From Planctomycetaceae bacterium (GTDB lineage: Bacteria; Planctomycetota; Planctomycetia; Planctomycetales; Planctomycetaceae), in assembly GCA_027080405.1 (NCBI GenBank), contig JALWSL010000386.1, positions 1 to 5,617 of the forward strand: a stretch of DNA of 5,617 bases. Direction: 5' to 3'. Under the pieces are notes generated by a model that ran no database searches, was not told where the DNA came from, and saw nothing but the letters and a program-made list of their open reading frames with translations. Each line of letters begins with the position of its first letter. The stretch's first letter is position 1. Of the stretch, positions 1 through 4,886 are shown one piece after another. Both the position numbers and the translations under genes were made by a program.

Positions 1-897
1 TCCATACCTGCCGCGAATTATGATAAAACTGTTCTGTTGCAATGGGCGGCCTCTCTTGAACAGAATAGCGAGCACCCCCTTGCCCGCGCCATCGTTGAAG
101 CTGCCCGCGAACGAAACCTTTCCCTGTTTGAAGTGGCCCACTTCAATTCTGTCACGGGGGGCGGGGTCGTTGGTCATGTTCAGCAGAAGGAAGTGGTGAT
201 CGGGAAACCGGAGTTGCTTCGTGAATACCGTATCCTGCCCGATTCACTCCAACAGCGGGCAACGGAGCTTCAGGAACAGGGGAGGACAGTCATTTTTGTA
301 GGGATCGACGGAGAACTGGCTGGTATTCTCGCTGTGGCAGATCCCATTAAAAAATCGACCGCCCAGGCTGTTAAAGCACTGCATCGGCTGGGGCTGCAGA
401 TCATCATGCTGACCGGTGACAACGAGCGAACTGCTCGTGCTGTTGCGAAAGAACTGGGCCTCGATCAGGTTGAGGCAGGTTTGCAGCCGCAGGATAAACT
501 GGAATATATCAAAGAGTTGCGCGATCAGGGACATGTCGTTGCCATGGCAGGGGATGGAATTAATGATGCCCCTGCGTTGGCTGTGGCGAATGTGGGAATT
601 GCAATGGGGACGGGCAGTGATGTTGCCATCGAAAGTGCAGGAGTGACGTTGATTAAAGGAGACTTGCGGGGAATCGTCAAAGCCGTCCAGTTGAGTCGGC
701 GAACAGTTCGCAACATCCGCGAGAATCTGTTTTTCGCGTTCATCTACAATATGCTCGGCGTTCCGGTTGCTGCAGGAGTTTTGTATCCATTTTTCGGTCT
801 GCTGCTCAGTCCAATGGTTGCCGCTGCCGCGATGAGCTTCAGTTCCGTTTCTGTTGTCAGTAATGCGCTCCGCTTGCGCACGGTGAAACTGGAATAG
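1..897 (+). CDS. copA: Copper-type P1B ATPase (CopA-like), C-terminal part, 5' end outside the window
   Basis: This is the C-terminal 298 codons of an inner-membrane P1B-type ATPase that would export Cu(I) from the cytoplasm using ATP. The frame is open from base 1, so the TTG at 37 is not a real start. Visible in order: SEHPLA (67-84), the P1B HP motif that positions ATP; the glycine-rich TGGGVVG (154-174) of the nucleotide-binding domain; ADP (337-345); TGDN (412-423); and GDGINDAP (550-573), the Mg-binding hinge. Two closing membrane helices follow, with YN (745-750) in the first and MSFSS (832-846) in the second. These match the Cu(I)-site signatures of the P1B-1 subgroup. The metal-binding N-terminus, the first six helices, the CPC motif and the phosphorylated aspartate (DKTGT) lie upstream; by comparison with E. 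coli CopA the window opens about 15-20 residues after DKTGT. No frameshift is visible. Silver or a related metal is a less likely substrate. Confidence 0.95.
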   Translation, partial: SIPAANYDKTVLLQWAASLEQNSEHPLARAIVEAARERNLSLFEVAHFNSVTGGGVVGHVQQKEVVIGKPELLREYRILPDSLQQRATELQEQGRTVIFVGIDGELAGILAVADPIKKSTAQAVKALHRLGLQIIMLTGDNERTARAVAKELGLDQVEAGLQPQDKLEYIKELRDQGHVVAMAGDGINDAPALAVANVGIAMGTGSDVAIESAGVTLIKGDLRGIVKAVQLSRRTVRNIRENLFFAFIYNMLGVPVAAGVLYPFFGLLLSPMVAAAAMSFSSVSVVSNALRLRTVKLE

Positions 898-936
898 CCA
901 GTTGAGTTGGAATAGTTTGTGAAGTTGGAACAGCAT
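883..936 (+). repeat. Threefold 18-bp tandem repeat across the ATPase stop codon
   Basis: Three consecutive 18-bp units can be read: gtgaaactggaatagcca (883-900), gttgagttggaatagttt (901-918) and gtgaagttggaacagcat (919-936). By hand count, pairs of units match at 11 to 13 of 18 positions, and the core ggaa(t/c)ag recurs at exact 18-bp spacing (891, 909, 927). The period is six codons, so in the ATPase frame the units read VKLE-stop-P, VELE-stop-F and VKLEQH. The gene's TAG (895-897) is inside unit 1 and a second in-frame TAG is inside unit 2. It looks like a small slippage duplication of the gene's 3' end. Confidence 0.7.
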
Positions 937-939
937 GAT

Positions 940-976
940 AAAAAAACATCGCCCACGAAAACTCGCGGGCGATGTT
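940..976 (-). terminator. Rho-independent terminator of the barrel gene
   Basis: A perfect 10-bp stem pairs aacatcgccc (945-954) with gggcgatgtt (967-976). Inside it, after one A/C mismatch, a further 3-bp stem (956-958 with 963-965) closes the loop aaac. Read on the minus strand, the hairpin is followed at once by seven T residues (complement of A940-946), the classical intrinsic terminator layout. It starts about 50 bp past the stop codon of the minus-strand barrel gene. On the plus strand no T-tract follows (ccgctttac), so the converging ATPase transcript should not stop efficiently here. Confidence 0.9.
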
Positions 977-1026
977 CCGCTTTACAAAGACTTGTTGTCT
1001 TCCGGGAAAGGATTTCCCATTCTCAA

Positions 1027-2328
1027 CTAGAAGGTGAGAATCGCATCGATTCCAAAGACGAAGGAGTCGTTGAAGTTGTCCCCTGCAGCGGCATTCTGGA
1101 GAAGAGCCAGATTGGGGTCTGCAAAGAAGTAGCGAACTTCAGGTCGAACCTTGAAGTTGTCATGAAGCTTCAGGTTGACTCCACCTGTGAGTGAGTAGGA
1201 ATTATTTCCTCCTGCTCGCCACCATTCGAATCGGGCTCCGGTAGCAATCATATCGTTGACGGTGTAAATCAGGTATTGGTTAATACCATAGGCTTCCGTT
1301 GTTCCTGCCCCTGCAATCGTGAACGGATTGTAGGCAGTGGCATCGACATAGTCAGACTGGAAAACATAGTTCAGTTTGCAGTTGACCTGATGATCGACAA
1401 CAATACTGTGTGAATAACCGGTACCAAGCCAGCCGAGATCACCAGCCGTTGTGATGTAGGTTAAAGAAGTATCGTCAGTCAGTTGCTTGCTGAAACCACC
1501 CAGGAAATTGCTTCCGCCAGCGTTCTGATCAAAACCGGTATCCCAACCGAGTGTCCACCCCATGTAAGTTTCCAGAGTATCGGTTGTCTGATGAGTAGCA
1601 AGAACCCCGGTGTGGGTAAATGCTTCAGAGTTATACATTGTCATGGCGTGGCTGTAGAAGAAGTTATCTGGTGCTGTGATGACTTCATATCCCAGCAGAG
1701 TAAAGAAGTGACCTGCGATAATCGACCAGTCGCCATTGGCCGCTTCGACATATGCCTGGGGCAACGCCCAGCCGTATCCACCACGAATGTTATTACCCTG
1801 AGAGAAATCCCAGACAGAGTTGGCGTTACCGAATGCCTGGGTGTCGTTGGCATCGGTACCATACATGATGTCGAACCGACCACCAAATCCCCATCCATCA
1901 CTGCCATCAGCCTTTTTCTCGGCATACAGCCACATTTGCTGGGCATTGAGACGGTTCGGATTGTTGTTGAACATCCCGTTGCTGATGTTGTGATAGCCAA
2001 TTTGCGCCCAGCCGCCGAACTTCCAGCCGGATTCTTCAATATCGATGCAGGAATCCTCACAGCAATCGTCACCGGTGCAATCGTCGGTGCAGATATCATC
2101 GACACAGCAGTCGTCATTTTTCCAAAGGCCGCACAGCGACTTCAGGCGGTTGCTCAATTTTGCTCCCGCGTTGCAGAACACACTGTCCGGATTGCAACAT
2201 TCGATACAGGTTTCGTCCGGGCAGCACTCATCTCCTGCCTGCGTCGTCCCGGTGATGCCAACAGACATCCCCGCTGCAAACAGGAAAGCACCGAATACTT
2301 TCCACTTTTTACCGTAGTTTAACATCAT
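1027..2328 (-). CDS. Outer-membrane beta-barrel protein, BBP2/OmpL-like porin family, with cysteine-rich N-terminal segment
   Basis: A 433-residue protein that probably forms an outer-membrane pore; its substrate is unknown. Residues 1-31 are a signal peptide: KK at 7-8, a hydrophobic core around 11-26, and likely cleavage after TTQA. Residues 32-99 form an acidic segment with 14 cysteines (35, 36, 41, 44, 45, 52, 66, 74, 75, 80, 84, 89, 90, 94), many as CC pairs. From about 101 the barrel begins with GWKFGGWAQIGYHN. Family-like blocks follow: LNAQQMWLYAEKKADGSDGW (128-147), the stretch around AGHFFTLLGYEVITAP (205-220) with FFYSHAMTMYN after it, and MGWTLGWDTGFDQN (256-269). Near the C-terminus are alternating strands such as FKVRPEVRYFF, and the protein ends in Phe (ILTF), the usual outer-membrane assembly signal. 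Only one cysteine (317) lies in the barrel. Assignment to the planctomycete BBP2 (former DUF1597) family is by recognition. The gene has its own terminator and is probably transcribed alone. Confidence 0.88.
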   Translation of the reverse strand: MMLNYGKKWKVFGAFLFAAGMSVGITGTTQAGDECCPDETCIECCNPDSVFCNAGAKLSNRLKSLCGLWKNDDCCVDDICTDDCTGDDCCEDSCIDIEESGWKFGGWAQIGYHNISNGMFNNNPNRLNAQQMWLYAEKKADGSDGWGFGGRFDIMYGTDANDTQAFGNANSVWDFSQGNNIRGGYGWALPQAYVEAANGDWSIIAGHFFTLLGYEVITAPDNFFYSHAMTMYNSEAFTHTGVLATHQTTDTLETYMGWTLGWDTGFDQNAGGSNFLGGFSKQLTDDTSLTYITTAGDLGWLGTGYSHSIVVDHQVNCKLNYVFQSDYVDATAYNPFTIAGAGTTEAYGINQYLIYTVNDMIATGARFEWWRAGGNNSYSLTGGVNLKLHDNFKVRPEVRYFFADPNLALLQNAAAGDNFNDSFVFGIDAILTF

Positions 2329-2333
2329 GCTCT

Positions 2334-2338
2334 CTCCT
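2334..2338 (-). promoter_or_regulatory. Ribosome binding site of the barrel gene
   Basis: The minus strand reads AGGAG followed by agagc and then two consecutive ATG codons (2328-2326 and 2325-2323). Spacing is 5 nt to the first ATG and 8 nt to the second. The second spacing is closer to the usual optimum, so translation may begin at the second Met, shortening the protein by one residue. Confidence 0.75.
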
Positions 2339-2342
2339 AAAA

Positions 2343-2372
2343 ATTATTTCTTTGCAGGTTCACCCGTGGCAA
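2343..2372 (-). promoter_or_regulatory. Candidate sigma-70-type promoter for the barrel gene
   Basis: The minus strand has TTGCCA (2372-2367), 18 bp, then AATAAT (2348-2343). Each hexamer matches 5 of 6 consensus bases. The difficulty is position: transcription would begin near 2336, leaving a leader of about ten bases that would cut into the Shine-Dalgarno sequence. Either the leader is very short or the real promoter lies further upstream. This is a consensus match only. Confidence 0.25.
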
Positions 2373-2453
2373 GCACTGACCAAAAACCTCCTTATCTGCT
2401 CCCTCAAATTGGAGTAAACAAGAAACTGGGGAGCACCGCCACAATCTATGCCC

Positions 2454-2468
2454 CAGGATTAAATCCTG
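2454..2468. promoter_or_regulatory. Perfect 15-bp palindrome, operator-like
   Basis: CAGGATT (2454-2460), a central A (2461) and AATCCTG (2462-2468) form a perfect 7+1+7 inverted repeat. It lies about 126 bp upstream of the barrel start and about 344 bp upstream of the 588-residue gene. Its size and symmetry suit a dimeric DNA-binding regulator. I do not recognise it as the site of a named family, so the regulatory role is inference. Confidence 0.4.
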
Positions 2469-2491
2469 TGCCGAGCGCAACTAAGGTTTTT

Positions 2492-2504
2492 GTTCCAATG
2501 GAAC
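2492..2504. promoter_or_regulatory. Perfect 13-bp palindrome, operator-like
   Basis: GTTCCA (2492-2497), a central A (2498) and TGGAAC (2499-2504) form a perfect 6+1+6 inverted repeat. Its centre is 37 bp from that of the 15-bp palindrome at 2454-2468. The two share an odd-length design with a central A but have different arms, so they are not copies of one site. Two perfect palindromes this close together in noncoding DNA suggest a control region, but no regulator gene is in the window. Confidence 0.35.
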
Positions 2505-2811
2505 TTATCGGCTCGTCCTGTGAAACTGGATAATCTGTTTTAACACCATCTTCAGCTATAATCAGATCAGGTGGACTAACTGCGTATATTTGAAATAATC
2601 GGCATAAATTACGGTTTACCCACAATTTATCGGGATAACACAGGGGAGATCGCCTCAGGACACAGATAAAAAGTGCACTTATGTTCACTTTCAGGTGTCA
2701 GGTATAACTTCCTGTGCAGGAAAAACTTTTTTATCCGGCGAAACCCAATCTTCCTTTGGGCAGTAGTAGGTGGTGTAGATTGAATCACTCCTGTCAGACG
2801 AAGAAAGTCTC

Positions 2812-4578
2812 ATGATGTTTTGCCGTAATCGCTTTTCCTGTTGGGATTTCTGTTTGATCCTGGGGCTTGTCCTCTTTTCCCCGATTTTCGCTGCTGCGCA
2901 GATCGCTCCTGCGAAACTGCTCCCTGAAACGACTGTTTTCTATGCGGAAATAACCGATCCGCCTGCAATTGTTGATGCCCTGTTGGATCACCCGGTTACC
3001 AAACGCCTGCAGGAAGAAGAGGCGTATCAGGAGCTGATGAAGGATCCCGAAGTGGCCCAGTTTCTGCAGATCCTCAATTATGTTGAATCACAACTGGGGA
3101 TGGAGTGGGACGAGGTTCTGAAGACTTTGGCAGCCGATGGGATCACGCTTGCCTTCGATTTGGATTCCAGAGGGGCGGCTTTGTTGATGAACGCGAAGGA
3201 CGGGCAAAGCTTGGAAAAAATCGTGGAAACGATGATGAAACTGGCTCGCCAGGATGCAGCCGAGAATAATCGCGATGATCCGTATGAAGTTGATGAATAC
3301 AGGGGAATAACAACCTACGGTGTAAAAAATGGCGGGTTTGCCATTTATGAACGATGGTTCGTGTTTGCCACGAATGAAAAAATTGGCATGTCCGTTCTGA
3401 ATGGATTGCTCGATGGCGGAAATCCCGGCTCTCTGGCTGATAGTGACCAGTTTCAGGACGCAAGAAAAAACAGGCACAGGGGTGATGCGGTCTGGTTGTA
3501 TGCCAATTTGAGTGCCGTCCGCCAGGCGGGCGTTGCCAGAAAGTTGTTTGAGGGGAAATCGGAGGAACCGTTTGGGGAAATCCTGTTAGGCGGGATCCTT
3601 GATGTTCTGGAAGAAACGCCTTACGCCACCGCTGCTCTTGCAGGTAAAGGGCACTCTGCCCGGTTGCGTTTCTCGGTTCCTTTCGAGCAAAAATGGGTTT
3701 CGGAGCCTCGGGAATTTTACTTTGGACCGCGTGGAACCGGGCGGGCAGCCGTCATTCCGGATGTTCCACGATTATTGTTTGCTGTTAGTGCCTATCGCAA
3801 CTTTTCCGAAATGTGGTTGCGGGCAGGTGACTTGTTCAATGAGCAGATAAATGACAAATTTGCAGAAGCGGACAGCACGCTGACGACGCTCTTTTCCGGG
3901 AAAGATTTTGGCGAGGATATTCTTGGTGCGCTTTCCCCGGAGGTTCTGTTGATCGTTGCGCAACAGGAATTTCCGCAGGATCGTCCCGCACCGGCGATAA
4001 AACTCCCTGCTTTTGCGCTGGTCGGCAAGATGAAGCAGCCGAAAACAACGGCCAGGGAGTTCCGGCGGATTTTTCAAAGTTTGATCGGTTTTTTCAATGT
4101 TGTCGGCAGTATGAACGGTCAACCGCAGTTGGAACTCGAAATGGAGAAAACTGACGCAGGCGAATTGACTTCCGCCTCTTTTGTCCCCCTGGCGGGAGAA
4201 GAGGAGAAGAACCCGGCCAGGATCAACTTCAACTTCTCGCCGACGGTCGCCTTTTCGGGGAACCGTGTCGTCGTTTCATCAACGGTCGAACTGGCTCGAA
4301 ATCTGATCACAGGAGAAGAACCGCAGGGACGCAAGTCCGAAAGTTCAGTCAACACCAGGGCACTGCTTTCTGCCCCTGTTTTGAAATCGGTGCTGGAAGA
4401 TAACAAGGCGCAGTTGATCAGCAACAATATGCTTGAGGAAGGACATACACGGGAAGAAGCTGAAATGGAAATCGGGACGTTGTTGAAGCTGCTTGGTTAT
4501 TTTGAGAACGCAACAGTTACCCTGGAAACAGCCGGCGGTCTGTTGAACCTTGATTTGAGTGTGGAATTGTCGAAGTAG
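2812..4578 (+). CDS. Secreted protein of unknown function, DUF3352-like, with two similar halves
   Basis: A 588-residue protein of unknown function, probably periplasmic or exported. Residues 1-29 look like a signal peptide: Arg at 5 and 7, a hydrophobic core LILGLVLFSPIF (15-26), and likely cleavage after AAA (27-29). There is no lipobox, no later membrane helix and no recognisable catalytic motif. The mature start, LLPETTVFYAEITDPPAIVD (36-55), and the general texture resemble planctomycete proteins labelled DUF3352; this is recognition, not a search. The halves appear to repeat: residues 174-203, about 207-237 and 268-291 have counterparts at about 477-503, 516-545 and 564-587. Two adjacent ATGs (2812, 2815) follow a weak purine-rich site GAAGAAAG (2800-2807), 4 and 7 nt upstream respectively. 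It diverges from the barrel gene and is codirectional with the DUF1800 gene but 308 bp from it, so an operon is uncertain. The coding region is intact. Confidence 0.85.
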   Translation: MMFCRNRFSCWDFCLILGLVLFSPIFAAAQIAPAKLLPETTVFYAEITDPPAIVDALLDHPVTKRLQEEEAYQELMKDPEVAQFLQILNYVESQLGMEWDEVLKTLAADGITLAFDLDSRGAALLMNAKDGQSLEKIVETMMKLARQDAAENNRDDPYEVDEYRGITTYGVKNGGFAIYERWFVFATNEKIGMSVLNGLLDGGNPGSLADSDQFQDARKNRHRGDAVWLYANLSAVRQAGVARKLFEGKSEEPFGEILLGGILDVLEETPYATAALAGKGHSARLRFSVPFEQKWVSEPREFYFGPRGTGRAAVIPDVPRLLFAVSAYRNFSEMWLRAGDLFNEQINDKFAEADSTLTTLFSGKDFGEDILGALSPEVLLIVAQQEFPQDRPAPAIKLPAFALVGKMKQPKTTAREFRRIFQSLIGFFNVVGSMNGQPQLELEMEKTDAGELTSASFVPLAGEEEKNPARINFNFSPTVAFSGNRVVVSSTVELARNLITGEEPQGRKSESSVNTRALLSAPVLKSVLEDNKAQLISNNMLEEGHTREEAEMEIGTLLKLLGYFENATVTLETAGGLLNLDLSVELSK

Positions 4579-4586
4579 CTCGCGGT

Positions 4587-4624
4587 AGACAGATAATTCG
4601 TATCGTCTTGCTGCGTCGTTTTTT
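4587..4624 (+). terminator. Weak terminator-like hairpin after the 588-residue gene
   Basis: Nine bases past the stop, AGAC (4587-4590) pairs with GTCT (4605-4608) and GATA (4592-4595) with TATC (4601-4604). There is one bulged A (4591) and the loop is ATTCG. A run of six T residues (4619-4624) follows, but only after a 10-nt gap, which is too far for a classical intrinsic terminator. An alternative pairing of ctgcg (4611-4615) with cgcag (4639-4643) would span the T-run. Termination here is plausible but weakly supported. Confidence 0.3.
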
Positions 4625-4790
4625 GTGTTTAACAATCGTCGCAGGAATACTGTGGCCGAATCAACCCGATCAACCAGGGACCCGTCGATTCTGGACGACT
4701 GGTTCTCTGAATGGCTGATTCATTGAATTGGGCGATTCGGATTGTCCGATTTCGGGGGTTTCGCTGCCAGGGGAAAGAGATGCCAGAGAA

Positions 4791-4819
4791 TTGATGGCAA
4801 TGGTAGCAATTTTAATACT
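4791..4819 (+). promoter_or_regulatory. Weak promoter candidate before the DUF1800 gene
   Basis: TTGATG (4791-4796), a 17-bp spacer and AATACT (4814-4819) match 4 of 6 bases each to the -35 and -10 consensus. The start site would be near 4826, giving a leader of about 60 bases before the ATG at 4887. The spacing is ideal but the hexamers are poor. If real, it would rule out translation from the upstream ATGs at 4794 and 4800. Confidence 0.2.
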
Positions 4820-4870
4820 TTGCTCGTCAGTGATTATTCAGTGCTTTTTTTCAATGATCAGGTTTGTTTT

Positions 4871-4878
4871 GGGGAGAG
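4871..4878 (+). promoter_or_regulatory. Ribosome binding site that sets the DUF1800 start
   Basis: GGGGAGAG lies 8 nt before the ATG at 4887. The upstream in-frame ATGs at 4794, 4800 and 4854 lack an equally good site: 4854 follows a T-run, and 4794 has only a partial AGAGAA at 4785-4790. This favours 4887 as the start. Confidence 0.65.
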
Positions 4879-4886
4879 TATTTGCA

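Larger units (their letters stand above)
2329..2811. other. Divergent intergenic region with several inverted repeats, no convincing gene
   Basis: These 483 bp separate the minus-strand barrel gene from the plus-strand 588-residue gene and must hold the promoters of both. Besides the two palindromes listed separately, I see ataaatt (2604-2610) inverted as aatttat (2624-2630), the 10-bp palindrome aagtgcactt (2671-2680), ttcctg-tg-caggaa (2709-2722) just after a TATAAC hexamer (2703-2708), and a small hairpin cccaa/ttggg (2744-2760). A perfect TATAAT occurs at 2557-2562, but no acceptable -35 box lies 16-18 bp before it. The right part is AT-rich and includes A5CT6 at 2721-2732. The short open frames here have weak starts and no recognisable protein features. 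Confidence 0.6.
4579..4886. other. Intergenic region between the 588-residue gene and the DUF1800 gene
   Basis: These 308 bp hold the weak terminator-like hairpin and weak promoter candidate listed separately. Other small inverted repeats are aaccag (4672-4677) with ctggtt (4699-4704), enclosing cgtc/gacg (4683-4686, 4694-4697); tgaat/attca (4708-4722); and tcgga/tccga (4737-4749). From 4719 on, the region is open in the DUF1800 frame for 56 codons, so part of it could be coding if that gene starts earlier than annotated. No separate gene or RNA is recognisable. Confidence 0.5.

Noticed and set aside
244..936. 230-residue minus-strand open frame opposite the ATPase
   Set aside because: The plus strand here encodes unmistakable P-type ATPase motifs. 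The antisense frame has no domain features.
919..1194. 91-residue plus-strand open frame starting in the third 18-bp repeat
   Set aside because: It runs through the terminator hairpin and into the antisense of the barrel gene, with no ribosome binding site beyond the repeat sequence itself.
2026..2250. Cysteine-rich segment as a classical metallothionein or ferredoxin domain
   Set aside because: The Cys spacing does not match the ferredoxin CxxCxxC pattern, and bacterial metallothioneins are small cytoplasmic proteins without an export signal. Only a general metal-binding or disulfide role can be proposed.
1483..2322. 279-residue plus-strand open frame opposite the barrel gene
   Set aside because: It lies entirely antisense to a protein with clear family blocks, signal peptide and C-terminal Phe. 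Its composition reflects the complementary strand, so it is a shadow frame.
2557..2562. Perfect TATAAT hexamer as the promoter of the 588-residue gene
   Set aside because: No sequence resembling TTGACA lies 16-18 bp upstream, and the leader would be about 240 nt. A lone hexamer in AT-rich DNA is weak evidence.
2446..2688. 80-residue minus-strand open frame upstream of the barrel gene
   Set aside because: It starts with GTG, has no clear ribosome binding site, overlaps both perfect palindromes and shows no recognisable motif. It is more likely chance openness in regulatory DNA, although a degraded gene cannot be excluded.
2709..2732. Hairpin followed by a T-run, considered as a terminator
   Set aside because: The perfect arms leave only a 2-nt loop, so the usable stem is about 4 bp, and the T-run follows after further bases. 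No gene ends upstream of it on the plus strand, so an operator or leader element is more plausible.
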